From contig JAMCQP010000068.1 of NCBI GenBank assembly GCA_023381695.1, positions 1 through 49,544 on the forward strand: a stretch of DNA of 49,544 bases, in the 5' to 3' direction. The stretch is from Bacillota bacterium. GTDB taxonomy: Bacteria > Bacillota > UBA5301 > JAMCQP01. Within the stretch, counting starts at the first letter, position 1. Each line of letters begins with the position of its first letter. Under the pieces are notes generated by a model, which had not been told where the DNA came from, ran no database searches, and was given only the letters and a program-made list of their open reading frames with translations. Below are positions 1 to 7,993 of this stretch, one piece after another. The position numbers were made by a program, and so were the translations under genes.

Positions 1-185
1 GGCCCGAAGAGCAGATCTATCTCGGCCCGCGACAGGTGCACATGTCGGTTGGACACCCCCACCGGAATCGGGCCTTTCCGGGTTCTGGCGGCGCCTGTTT
101 CAGCAGCGCCGGTTTCGGCAGGCGGAATCCCCAACTTCGCCAGAACCGATTCAACCACCTGATAGATCAGATCGCGTTCCTCCAC
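1..185 (-). CDS. pduL: PduL-type phosphotransacylase, N-terminal 61 residues (cut by the window edge)
   Basis: PduL converts acyl-CoA and phosphate to acyl phosphate inside bacterial microcompartments and recycles CoA for the aldehyde dehydrogenase. The visible part starts with an amphipathic helix (residues about 4-18, DLIYQVVESVLAKLG), which looks like an encapsulation peptide. A short Ala/Thr-rich linker follows, then the family hallmark IPVGVSNRHVHLS, whose histidines are zinc ligands in this family. The start is GTG, chosen because GGGAGG lies just upstream and no ATG gives a PduL frame. It is the last gene seen of the ethanolamine operon and lies 41 bases after eutT. The C-terminal three quarters are outside the window. 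Confidence 0.9.
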   Translation of the reverse strand, partial: MEERDLIYQVVESVLAKLGIPPAETGAAETGAARTRKGPIPVGVSNRHVHLSRAEIDLLFG

Positions 186-226
186 GGCCAACCCTCCCGC
201 CGGATCCCGTCAGTTTCGTACTCTCG

Positions 227-1048
227 CTACCGCCCCGCCTGGTAGTGCCCGCCCACCAACCGGCAGGCGATGATATACAGCGCGCTGCTGAGCCGGTTGA
301 GCGCCCTGAGCAGATCCTCGCGGGCCACCCGGCCGTCCGAATCCACAAAAGCTTCCACGGCCACAATCTCCGCCTCCCGGGCCAGAGTCCGCGCCAGATT
401 GATCTTGCTCAGCACCAGGCCATGCTGGTACCCCGGCAGGAGATGATCGACCCCGTAATAATCCTTCGGGTAATGCGAATGCCGGCGTATCTCCTCGGCA
501 TTCAAGCCCATCAGCCGGATCTCTTCGAAGGGCGCCTCTTTGACCTCCGCCGCCAGAACCCGCCTGGTGTACTGGAGCAATTCCTCAAGATCGGCAATCA
601 GCCCCGCCTGGCCATGGCCCTGCCCCTGGCCTTCCGTTCCGGCAGCCACCTGGGCTTCAATGAGGAAGGCCTGCAGGGTGTCCAGCTTGCCGCGAAGCCT
701 TACCCTGGGGTGATCCTTGCGGACCAGAGACTGGCCCCGCAGGTGGGTGAAATGCTCCGGCTTCTCCGCAAGCGTCCCGCCACAATGCCGGCAGGTATAG
801 GAAACGGCGGGGGCCCCGTTCTGCCGGTCTCCGGAAAAACCCCCACCTGCGGACAAGTTCATGGAGTGTTCCTCGCCGGAAACAACCTCCATCTTCCAAT
901 CCTTGATGAACTGGACCGCCGCGGGCGTCACCAGGGTCCCCGGGCTCACCACCAGGCGGGGCAGGGGTCCCTCCTTGAGCAAAGCCCGCAATTCAGCCTC
1001 TGTGACGAGTTTTCTCGCGGTACTGGTTGATGCATCCTTCCCGGCCAT
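227..1048 (-). CDS. eutT: Ethanolamine-type corrinoid adenosyltransferase EutT
   Basis: Makes adenosylcobalamin from ATP and cob(I)alamin, the cofactor of ethanolamine ammonia-lyase. The 273-residue product has the usual EutT length. The N-terminal third carries a CRHC metal motif preceded by a histidine. The C-terminal half has the family signature RRHSHYPKDYYG followed by LLPGYQHG, then a helical domain rich in Arg and Glu. The ATG at 1048 has GGAGGCGGTAGA directly upstream. The reading frame stays open much further upstream, but that stretch is antisense-frame noise within the aldehyde dehydrogenase gene. It sits between aldehyde dehydrogenase and pduL in one operon. The EutT assignment, rather than PduO, rests on the Cys motif and the context. 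Confidence 0.9.
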   Translation of the reverse strand: MAGKDASTSTARKLVTEAELRALLKEGPLPRLVVSPGTLVTPAAVQFIKDWKMEVVSGEEHSMNLSAGGGFSGDRQNGAPAVSYTCRHCGGTLAEKPEHFTHLRGQSLVRKDHPRVRLRGKLDTLQAFLIEAQVAAGTEGQGQGHGQAGLIADLEELLQYTRRVLAAEVKEAPFEEIRLMGLNAEEIRRHSHYPKDYYGVDHLLPGYQHGLVLSKINLARTLAREAEIVAVEAFVDSDGRVAREDLLRALNRLSSALYIIACRLVGGHYQAGR

Positions 1049-1092
1049 TCTACCGCCTCCCGTAGCCACGCCTTGTGATGGTACAGCTTGCT

Positions 1093-2643
1093 TTAAGGCT
1101 TTACCGCCAGTTGCTGGAGCACCCGGGTCACAATATCGTCGATCTCCCGGCGGGAGATCGGGTCGACGCCACTTTGACCCGCCGCAGCGGCACTCAGCCC
1201 CGCAGCAGCATTCTGCCCCGCCACCTTGTCGGTGTTCCGGCCGGGCGCCTCCAGCGGGCTCAGTCCCCAGCCTCCCGCGCTCTGGCCGGGCGCCTCCCTG
1301 ATCCCGTAGGCCAGGCGTTTGATGTTGATCAGGTGCAGCGGCGTGACGTTGTCGGAGGTGATGCTCCCGCCCCAGGTGCCGCACCCCAGGGTGAGAGCGG
1401 GGCTCAACCCCGTGGTGGCGCCGATGGCCCCCTGGGATGAGGAGGTGTTCACCAGGATCCGGAAGACCGGCTTTTTCAGCGCAAATTCCATGATGATCTT
1501 CTGATCCCTGGAATGGATGGAGAGGGTATGCCCAATTCCCCCAAACTCCAGGATCTCGATGCACCGCTGGCAGGCCGCCTCCCAGTCCAGTTCCGTGTAA
1601 AAGGCCAGGATCGGCGAAAGCTTCTCCATGGAGAGCGGGAAGGCGTGGCCGACTCCTCCGGGTTCCACCAGGAGGACCCGGGTCCCCTCCGGGACGTTCA
1701 GACCCGCCATCCTGGCAATCTTCACCGCGCTCCGCCCGACAATCGCCGGGTTCAGCCCGCCCCTGGCCAGCACCACCACCGACTCCAGCTTCCTGGTCTC
1801 GGGACCAGATAAAAAGTACCCGCCCTGGGCCTTGAATTCGTCGATCACCTGCTGCCTGACGCATTCCTCCGTCACCACGGCCTGTTCCGAAGCACAGATC
1901 GTGCCGTTATCAAAGGTCTTGCTGGCCAGGATTCGCCTCACCGCGTCCCGGATCTCCGCCGACCGCTCGATAAAGGCCGGCACGTTGCCAGGGCCCACCC
2001 CGTAGGCCGGCTTGCCTGCACTGTAGGCCGCGCGGACCATGGCTGAACCCCCCGTGGCCAGAATGACCCCGACCAGGGGATGATGCATGAGCGCGTCGGT
2101 GCCTTGCGGCGTGGGACGGCTGATACAGCCGATTATCCCTTCTGGCGCACCCGCCGCCACCGCCGCCCGGTGCATGATTGCCGCCGCTTCCGCGCTGCAT
2201 CCCGCGGCCGACGGGTGGGGGCTGAAGACCACCGCGTCACGGGACTTCAGCGCAATCAAACTCTTGTAGATCACCGTCGAAGTCGGGTTGGTGGAGGGGA
2301 CAATTCCGACCACAACCCCCATCGGTTCGGCGATCTCCGCCACCTGGCGGGAAGGATCCTCCCGGATCACCCCCACGGTCTTCAACAGCTTGATAAACTC
2401 GTACACATCCGTGGCGGCGAATAAATTTTTGACGACCTTGTCCTCATAGACGCCGAAACCGGTCTCCTCCACCGCCATCTTCGCCAGTTGCCCGGCCGCG
2501 TCCCGGCCGGCCGCGGCCATCTTTTCCACCACCCGGTCCACCTCCACCTGAGTGAAGCGGGCGAAAGCCTTCTGGGCCTGGGCGGCTTTCTGAACCAGAT
2601 CCCGGGCTTCCTGGATCGAGGATAGATCCGCATCAAAGTTCAT
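1093..2643 (-). CDS. eutE: CoA-acylating acetaldehyde dehydrogenase of the ethanolamine microcompartment (EutE-like)
   Basis: Oxidises acetaldehyde to acetyl-CoA with NAD and CoA inside the microcompartment. The 516-residue protein has the aldehyde dehydrogenase fold with catalytic Cys about residue 250 in [11 protein letters not shown], the nucleotide-binding ATGGS, and a C-terminal GCGTWGGS loop. After the catalytic domain comes a roughly 50-residue Gly/Ala/Pro-rich linker and a terminal amphipathic helix ([13 protein letters not shown]) that looks like an encapsulation peptide. The N-terminus lacks such a helix, so the targeting signal is C-terminal here, unlike enterobacterial EutE. It lies between eutL and eutT. 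The substrate is inferred from the operon; a propionaldehyde enzyme would look similar. Confidence 0.9.
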   Translation of the reverse strand: MNFDADLSSIQEARDLVQKAAQAQKAFARFTQVEVDRVVEKMAAAGRDAAGQLAKMAVEETGFGVYEDKVVKNLFAATDVYEFIKLLKTVGVIREDPSRQVAEIAEPMGVVVGIVPSTNPTSTVIYKSLIALKSRDAVVFSPHPSAAGCSAEAAAIMHRAAVAAGAPEGIIGCISRPTPQGTDALMHHPLVGVILATGGSAMVRAAYSAGKPAYGVGPGNVPAFIERSAEIRDAVRRILASKTFDNGTICASEQAVVTEECVRQQVIDEFKAQGGYFLSGPETRKLESVVVLARGGLNPAIVGRSAVKIARMAGLNVPEGTRVLLVEPGGVGHAFPLSMEKLSPILAFYTELDWEAACQRCIEILEFGGIGHTLSIHSRDQKIIMEFALKKPVFRILVNTSSSQGAIGATTGLSPALTLGCGTWGGSITSDNVTPLHLINIKRLAYGIREAPGQSAGGWGLSPLEAPGRNTDKVAGQNAAAGLSAAAAGQSGVDPISRREIDDIVTRVLQQLAVKP

Positions 2644-2695
2644 TTACCAATCCCCACCTTCAAAGCTTCCACCGGAAATCCGCCACCATCCCGTT

Positions 2696-3355
2696 TCAAA
2701 ACTTCAAAGGAAAGTCCGCCACTTCCAGCACGGCGTCCCGGAAGGCGTCGGCCGCCGCCTTGCAAGCCGATTGGGTGCCGGTAAGCAACCCGCCGGCAAA
2801 GTTGGTCTCCGATGGGGGGCCGTAAAAGGCCGCCAGCCTGACCTCCGCCGCCTTTAAGGCCGCATCCAGCGCGTACATGGCTTCCAGGGGCGGGGCGATC
2901 AGGTACGCCAGGGGTTCTCCCTCGGGGATCTCCGCGACCTTCGAGAGATACGAGCCGGTCCGGGAGATCACCTGCGGGTAGAAGGCCAGGGAACCATCAT
3001 CATTGGCCGCATAAAAACAGGCGCCGGCCTCCATCAGTTCAACGGCCGCGTTGATCCCGCTGCGAATCTCGGCGGGATTCGGCCCGGCCAGAATGCCGAT
3101 AAATTCGCCCGAAAGGGGGCCCGAGGCATGCGCGGATCCGGCGTAAAAGGACCTGGCGTAAATAACCTCCACATCCGCCTTCTTGGTGGCTTCATCCACC
3201 GCCGTGTACCCCACATCATCGATGGTGGTGGTCAGCATTCCCAGGCTCTTCTGGTGGGGCTTGAGGCGAAACTTCTCGGACATGTAGGAATTCACGTTGG
3301 GGATCATCTTGACCGCCAGGACCTGTGCCCGGATCGGCTGCAACCGCATTCCCAT
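2696..3355 (-). CDS. eutL: Microcompartment shell protein EutL
   Basis: EutL is a tandem BMC-domain trimeric shell protein with a gated central pore. The 219-residue length matches the family. The sequence starts with QPIRAQVLAVKMIPNVN and contains the SLGMLTTTIDDVGYTAVDEA and NDDGSLAFYPQVISRTGSYL blocks typical of EutL, repeated across two BMC folds. ATG start at 3355 with GGGAGGGAGA upstream. It lies 15 bases after eutC and 52 bases before the aldehyde dehydrogenase. It is the only shell gene in the window, so the hexameric and pentameric shell genes must lie beyond the left edge or elsewhere. Confidence 0.95.
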   Translation of the reverse strand: MGMRLQPIRAQVLAVKMIPNVNSYMSEKFRLKPHQKSLGMLTTTIDDVGYTAVDEATKKADVEVIYARSFYAGSAHASGPLSGEFIGILAGPNPAEIRSGINAAVELMEAGACFYAANDDGSLAFYPQVISRTGSYLSKVAEIPEGEPLAYLIAPPLEAMYALDAALKAAEVRLAAFYGPPSETNFAGGLLTGTQSACKAAADAFRDAVLEVADFPLKF

Positions 3356-3370
3356 CGTCTCTCCCTCCCC

Positions 3371-4240
3371 TCACAGCCGCAATTTGACGCCGCTGGTCTT
3401 TGCATCCAGGATCTTTTTGACAATTGTGGCCAGGTGCGCCCCGGCCTCCACCGGTGGCGTTCCCCCCCGGTGAATGTTGGAGACCACCATCCGGTCCGAC
3501 TCGATGGTATCTTTTGTGGGGCGGTAGATCAGGTAGGCGCTCATGCTCTCGGCGGTGGCCAGGCCGGGGCGCTCGCCGATCAACGAGACCATTACCTCCG
3601 CCGACAACGCCATCCCCACCTGATCCTGGACCCCCACCCGGCCGTACCTGATGAAGAACGGCGTCCCGACCGTCACCCCCATGGCCGTCAACCCCTGGGT
3701 CATCGCCGGAAGCACATCCCTGACGTTGGCCTCCACCGCCGTGGAGCTCAGACCGTCCACCACAATAATCTGCACCTGGGGGTTGGGCTTGCACCTGGCC
3801 TTGATGGTCTCCATCGCCTCGGGGGGAAGCCGCCTGCCCAGATCCGGCCGGGTCAGGTATTCGTCCTTGTTTTTCACTTCCGTCTGTACGGTGAAGAGCC
3901 CCAGATCCGCGAGGAACTTCTCCGAAACCGGCCTGAAGACCGCATCCACCGCGGTGGCATGGTCAGCCCGGAATTTGAGCAGGGTGATCGTCCGGTACCG
4001 CGGGCCGGCGCGCCAAACTCCCAGCCGAGCCGGAGTCGTCTCTTTCATGGCGATCAGGGCGTCCAGCCGGGCGGGATTGGGTACCGCCACCTGGCTGGCT
4101 TCGACCAGGGGGTCGGCCTGATCCCCCTCTCCGTCCAGGAAGACGGGTTGGATCTTGGCCGTTCCCCTGCGCCTGGCCAGTTCCGCCAGAACCGTTTCCA
4201 CGATCTGCTCCACCTGGTTGATCACGCCGGTCTGTCCCAT
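3371..4240 (-). CDS. eutC: Ethanolamine ammonia-lyase small subunit EutC
   Basis: Light subunit of the adenosylcobalamin-dependent lyase that splits ethanolamine into acetaldehyde and ammonia; it binds the cofactor with EutB. The 289-residue protein shows the conserved ARLGVWRAGPRYRT block, the RPDLGRRLP segment and the late SVSLIGERPGLATAESMS-like region (here MVSLIGERPGL). Residues 6-22 (INQVEQIVETVLAELA) form an amphipathic helix of the encapsulation-peptide kind, as at the N-terminus of enterobacterial EutC. It follows eutB by 11 bases, so the two subunits are probably made together. ATG start with GGGGGAAGTAGA upstream. Confidence 0.96.
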   Translation of the reverse strand: MGQTGVINQVEQIVETVLAELARRRGTAKIQPVFLDGEGDQADPLVEASQVAVPNPARLDALIAMKETTPARLGVWRAGPRYRTITLLKFRADHATAVDAVFRPVSEKFLADLGLFTVQTEVKNKDEYLTRPDLGRRLPPEAMETIKARCKPNPQVQIIVVDGLSSTAVEANVRDVLPAMTQGLTAMGVTVGTPFFIRYGRVGVQDQVGMALSAEVMVSLIGERPGLATAESMSAYLIYRPTKDTIESDRMVVSNIHRGGTPPVEAGAHLATIVKKILDAKTSGVKLRL

Positions 4241-4251
4241 TCTACTTCCCC

Positions 4252-5616
4252 CTATCGGACAAAAATCGATCCGTCTCCAGCCCGGCCGGTCATCCGCCCC
4301 CCGTCAACAAGGCCCATCTCCTGCAGCCACTTTTCAAATTCGGGCGCCGGGCGGAGTCCCAGAAGTTCCCTGAGGGCCGGGGTATCGTGGAAGCTGGTGC
4401 ACTGGTAGTTGAGCATCACATCGTCCCCCATGGGCACCCCCATGAAGTAGTTCACCCCTGCCGTCGCCAGCAGCACCGCCAGGTTTTCGACGTCGTTCTG
4501 GTCGGCTTTCATGTGGTTGGTGTAGCAGGCGTCCACCCCCATCGGCACCCCGGTGAGTTTGCCCATGAAATGGTCCTCCAGGCCGGCGCGAATCACCTGT
4601 TTGGCGTCGTAGAGGTACTCCGGCCCGATGAAGCCCACCACGGTATTCACCAGGAAGGGGCTATACCGCTTCGCCAGGCCGTAACACCTGGCTTCCAGGG
4701 TCACCTGGTCGGCGCCATGGTGCGAGTTTGACGACAGCTCGGAACCCTGGCCGGTCTCAAAGTACATCAGATTGGGCCCCGGCGCGCTCCCCCGCTTTTT
4801 GATGAGGTCATAGGCCTCATCCAGGGTCTTGACGTCCATACCGAACGCCTTGTTGCCCGCTTCGGTGCCCGCAATGCTTTGAAAGATCAGAGCCGCCGGC
4901 GCCCCTTGCTCCACGGCCTTCATCTGGGTGGTGACGTGCGCCAGTACGCAGTTTTGCGTGGGCACTCCCCACTCCTTGATGAATTCGTGGGTAATCTCCA
5001 GCAGGTGCCTGGTGTTCTCCACACTGTCCTCCACCGGATTGATGCCGATCACCGCGTCCCCAACCCCGTAGGAGAGCCCCTCCCGGATGGAGGCCAGGAT
5101 GCCGTCGGCGTTATCCGTGGGGTGGTTGGGCTGGAGCCGGGCGGAGAGCCGCCCCGGCAGGCCTATGGTCGTGTTGGCGTGAGCCGTCACCCGGATCTTG
5201 GCGGCGCCGTAGATCAGGTCCATATTGGACATCAACTTGGCAACCGCGGCCACCATCTCGCTGGTCAACCCCCGGCTGATCCGCCGGATCTCGTTTCCGT
5301 CGGTCTTATAATCCAGAATGTACTCCCTGAGCCTGTAAACCGGCCAGCCGGAGATCTCCTGGTAGATCGTCTCGTTCACCGCGTCCTGGATCACCCGGGT
5401 GACCTCATCTTCCTCGTACGGCACCACCGGGTTCTCCCGGAGGTCCGCCAGGGTCAGCTCGCTCAGAACCATCTTGGCCGCGATCCGTTCGGCGGCGGAG
5501 CCGGCCCCCACCCCGGCCAGGCTGTCGCCGGATCGCTCCTCGTTGGCCTTGGCCAGAACCTCCTTCACGCTTTGAAACTCATAGGCGTGCCCGAAAAGCC
5601 TTGTTTTAAGCTGCAC
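4252..5616 (-). CDS. eutB: Ethanolamine ammonia-lyase large subunit EutB
   Basis: Catalytic TIM-barrel subunit of ethanolamine ammonia-lyase. The 454-residue product follows the family end to end: KEVLAKANEERSGD near the N-terminus, SARLQPNHPTD, VLAHVTTQ, the active-site strand FETGQGSELS, and VGFIGPEYLYDAKQ. The frame is open up to a GTG at 5628, but I prefer the GTG at 5616. It gives a start aligning with other EutB proteins (QLKTRLFG after Met) and has GGAGG five bases upstream. It is preceded by eutA and followed by eutC. Nothing suggests loss of function. Confidence 0.96.
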   Translation of the reverse strand: MQLKTRLFGHAYEFQSVKEVLAKANEERSGDSLAGVGAGSAAERIAAKMVLSELTLADLRENPVVPYEEDEVTRVIQDAVNETIYQEISGWPVYRLREYILDYKTDGNEIRRISRGLTSEMVAAVAKLMSNMDLIYGAAKIRVTAHANTTIGLPGRLSARLQPNHPTDNADGILASIREGLSYGVGDAVIGINPVEDSVENTRHLLEITHEFIKEWGVPTQNCVLAHVTTQMKAVEQGAPAALIFQSIAGTEAGNKAFGMDVKTLDEAYDLIKKRGSAPGPNLMYFETGQGSELSSNSHHGADQVTLEARCYGLAKRYSPFLVNTVVGFIGPEYLYDAKQVIRAGLEDHFMGKLTGVPMGVDACYTNHMKADQNDVENLAVLLATAGVNYFMGVPMGDDVMLNYQCTSFHDTPALRELLGLRPAPEFEKWLQEMGLVDGGRMTGRAGDGSIFVR

Positions 5617-5655
5617 GTCCCCCTCCACCTTCTTCCCCCGGATTCTTATCGCTTG

Positions 5656-7158
5656 TCAGGCAAAGGCCAGCGTTTTGGCGATCACCGGCACCACCCGCCC
5701 GTCGGAGAGCGGCCGCCCGATGTCGACGTAATCGCCGTTTTCCACCTTTACCTGGTCAAGGCAGATGATGTTCTTCGGCCGGCTGATCTCCAGTTTGAGC
5801 ATCTGGCCCAGGGCCTTGGCCACATCGTCGGAGAGGAGCACGATGACCGGCTCCCCCCCATCCAGCCTGGGCCCAAGCGCCGCCACGATCCCCCGGGCCA
5901 GGGCGGCCACATTCCCAAAACCGCACTCGCGCAGGGGAGGCAGGGCTACCGCCAGGGTAGCTTTTTCCTGGCCGGAATCAAAGAAGTGCAATGCCTGCCC
6001 GAGCCAGGCGGCAATCTCCGCCTCCGTGTCCGGCACAAGCTCGCCCGCCGGCTTGACCACCGGAATGTTCTTGAGGGGCAACATGCCGTCTTCCACAAAG
6101 ATGGTGGTGCCGCTGACCTCGGTGGCCTGGGCGCCGGCGCCGACCACCGTGGCCCGGATGGTCTCGACGGGCTGAACTGTTAAAAACCTCACCAGAACGC
6201 TGTTTTGCCGGAGGGACACCGCCAGGAGAGGACCAATGTCGTTATAGGCCGCCACTTCGGCAAGGGTAGCCGCCGGAGCGCCAACCATGATGAGCTCGCC
6301 GACCCCGCCGGAATAGAGGATCTCCTCCGGCCGCACCGAAAGCTTCCGCCTTTCCCCGACCAGCAACTGCCGGGTGAGCCGGTCCGGTTCCTTGCCATCC
6401 AGGACCGCGGCCACACATGCCGCCATCCGATCCGCCAGTCTCCGCAACACCTCAAGGGCGGCCGGCCGTCCCTCCCGAAGACCAATCCCCGTCTCCGCGG
6501 CCACGACCCGGGCAGCCCGGGAGATCCGCCGGATCTTCCCCCCGGCCTCGATTTCCACCGCCCGGCCACCGACCTCCAGGGTACAGGTCTCCAAAACGTT
6601 TCCCTTCCAGAAGACGGCGATATTCGTGGTGCCGCCGCCGATATCCAGGTTCGCCACCAGCCGACCGGCCTTCCTGGACCGTTCCGCAGCCCCCGAGCCC
6701 TTGCCGGCCAGAATCCCCTCCAGGTCCGGTCCCGCGGTGGCCACCACAAAATCTCCGGCCCGATCCGCCAGGAGATGGACCACCTCCTCCGCGTTCGCCT
6801 TTTTGGCGGCCTCCCCGGTAATGATCACCGCGCCGGTCTTGATCTCCCGTCCGGAAACTCCCGCCCGGCGATACTCCTCCTCGATAATCCGGAAGACCGC
6901 GGTGGCATCGATCCGGTCCTCCCCCGTCAGGGGAGTGAAGTGGATCCCGCTGCGGTAGACCACCTTTTTGCCGGTAATCTCGATCCGGGGGATTGCGGCG
7001 CCCAGAGCGGTGTTGCGCAGGGTGAGCTCGCTCACCACCATCTTGGTGGTGGTGGTCCCGAGATCGATTCCGACGCTGAGGATCACCTGCGTGGATCGGC
7101 TCGACTGGCTTGATTCGATCACCTGAACTGCCTGGGTTGACCGGCCTGCTTCGCCCAT
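5656..7158 (-). CDS. eutA: Ethanolamine ammonia-lyase reactivating factor EutA
   Basis: ATP-dependent chaperone of the actin/Hsp70 superfamily that expels damaged cobalamin from EutBC. The 500-residue protein has the phosphate-binding loop VGIDLGTTTTK near residue 30 and the second motif LDIGGGTTNIAVF in the middle. Late blocks such as YSGGVGELI complete the family pattern. GTG (7167) and TTG codons lie upstream, but ATG at 7158 is preceded by AGGAGGTGAT at ideal spacing, so it is the likely start. The gene opens a sub-block (eutA-B-C-L) whose leader holds a predicted antitermination element at 7201-7311. Confidence 0.93.
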   Translation of the reverse strand: MGEAGRSTQAVQVIESSQSSRSTQVILSVGIDLGTTTTKMVVSELTLRNTALGAAIPRIEITGKKVVYRSGIHFTPLTGEDRIDATAVFRIIEEEYRRAGVSGREIKTGAVIITGEAAKKANAEEVVHLLADRAGDFVVATAGPDLEGILAGKGSGAAERSRKAGRLVANLDIGGGTTNIAVFWKGNVLETCTLEVGGRAVEIEAGGKIRRISRAARVVAAETGIGLREGRPAALEVLRRLADRMAACVAAVLDGKEPDRLTRQLLVGERRKLSVRPEEILYSGGVGELIMVGAPAATLAEVAAYNDIGPLLAVSLRQNSVLVRFLTVQPVETIRATVVGAGAQATEVSGTTIFVEDGMLPLKNIPVVKPAGELVPDTEAEIAAWLGQALHFFDSGQEKATLAVALPPLRECGFGNVAALARGIVAALGPRLDGGEPVIVLLSDDVAKALGQMLKLEISRPKNIICLDQVKVENGDYVDIGRPLSDGRVVPVIAKTLAFA

Positions 7159-7200
7159 CAATATCACCTCCTGGCATCAACAAATCAACAAAGCCTCGTT

Positions 7201-7311
7201 ATAAACAAAGCCCGGCCGTGGTCGCCAGGCGATCTCCGCGATCTTAAACAGATCGCCGATCGACACAACCACCCGCCGGGCCGCATTGCCCTTTTGGCAC
7301 CCCATCGTGCC
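7201..7311 (-). promoter_or_regulatory. Predicted ANTAR-responsive dual hairpin and terminator in the eutA leader
   Basis: Read on the minus strand, hairpin 1 is GGCAC/GTGCC (7311-7296) with hexaloop GATGGG. Four A follow, then hairpin 2 is GGGC/GCCC (7291-7278) with hexaloop AATGCG. The 3' arm of hairpin 2 is also the 5' arm of a long terminator: GCCCGGC (7281-7275) pairs with GCCGGGC (7216-7210), GTGG with CCAC and GGCGATC with GATCGCC inside, and the tail is TTTGTTTAT. ANTAR targets are known as twin hairpins with six-base loops, A at position 1 and G at position 4, overlapping a terminator. Loop 2 fits; loop 1 has G instead of A at position 1. The EutV gene lies directly upstream. Confidence 0.65.
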
Positions 7312-7363
7312 CTGTCACGGAAATACAATTGCAGATGACTGCAACTACCTGATAACGGCCGCC

Positions 7364-7993
7364 CTACCTGATCACCCGCACCGCCCTGTTTCCTTTGCCG
7401 GAACAGACCTGCTCCATCTCATTGGCCGTGATGATGGCCTCCGCCACCGTGCGCATGCTGGTCTGCTTATCCATGCTCAGCCGCTGGATCTTCTTGAAGG
7501 CCACCGCTTCCGTACACCGGTACTTTTCCATCAGGATCCCCTTGGCCCGCTCCACCGCCTTGCGGGTTTCAACGGCCTCCTGAAGGGCGGCCACCTCCTC
7601 ATGCAGATGGACCAGATCGCAGTGCCGGGAATAAGCCACCTCCACCATCGGCAAAAGGTCGCTCTCACGGATGGGCTTCACCAGGTAACCCAGGACGCCG
7701 GCGCTCTTGGCCACATTTATAAGCTCCTTCTGGCTGTAGGCCGTAAGCAGCACGACCGGCGCCAGATTCTCCCGGGAGATCTGTTCGGCCGCCTTGAGCC
7801 CGTCCATCCTGGGCATCTTGATATCCATCAGCACCAGGTCCGGCCGGCACCTTCGGATGATCTCCACCGCGGAAGAGCCGTCCGCCGCCTCGTCCACCAC
7901 CAGATATCCGGCCTCCTCCAGCATCTCCTTGAGGTCCATCCGGGTGATGGGCTCATCATCCACCACTACCAACCGCAACTGCCTCGTAATCAC
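7364..7993 (-). CDS. eutV: ANTAR-domain response regulator (EutV-like antiterminator)
   Basis: Two-component response regulator that, once phosphorylated, dimerises and binds paired RNA hairpins to prevent termination in eut mRNAs. The 209-residue protein has a receiver domain (VVVDDE at residues 9-14, phosphoacceptor Asp about 57 in LMDIKMPRMDG, Lys in YLVKP). A linker and a C-terminal ANTAR three-helix domain follow (VERAKGILMEKY through RTVAEAI). GTG at 7993 is chosen because GAGGGGG sits seven bases upstream. The start lies inside the last codons of the kinase gene (38-base overlap), so the pair is translationally coupled. Confidence 0.92.
   Translation of the reverse strand: MITRQLRLVVVDDEPITRMDLKEMLEEAGYLVVDEAADGSSAVEIIRRCRPDLVLMDIKMPRMDGLKAAEQISRENLAPVVLLTAYSQKELINVAKSAGVLGYLVKPIRESDLLPMVEVAYSRHCDLVHLHEEVAALQEAVETRKAVERAKGILMEKYRCTEAVAFKKIQRLSMDKQTSMRTVAEAIITANEMEQVCSGKGNRAVRVIR

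Noticed and set aside
227..1864. Open frame of 545 codons continuing eutT far upstream
   Set aside because: The extra part overlaps the aldehyde dehydrogenase gene on the same strand, has no family similarity and is explained by GC-rich codon bias. The ATG at 1048 has its own ribosome binding site.
3128..6183. Long plus-strand open frames antisense to eutL, eutC, eutB and eutA
   Set aside because: They mirror the third-position GC bias of the real genes, encode His/Pro/Gly/Arg-rich sequence without recognisable motifs and lack ribosome binding sites.
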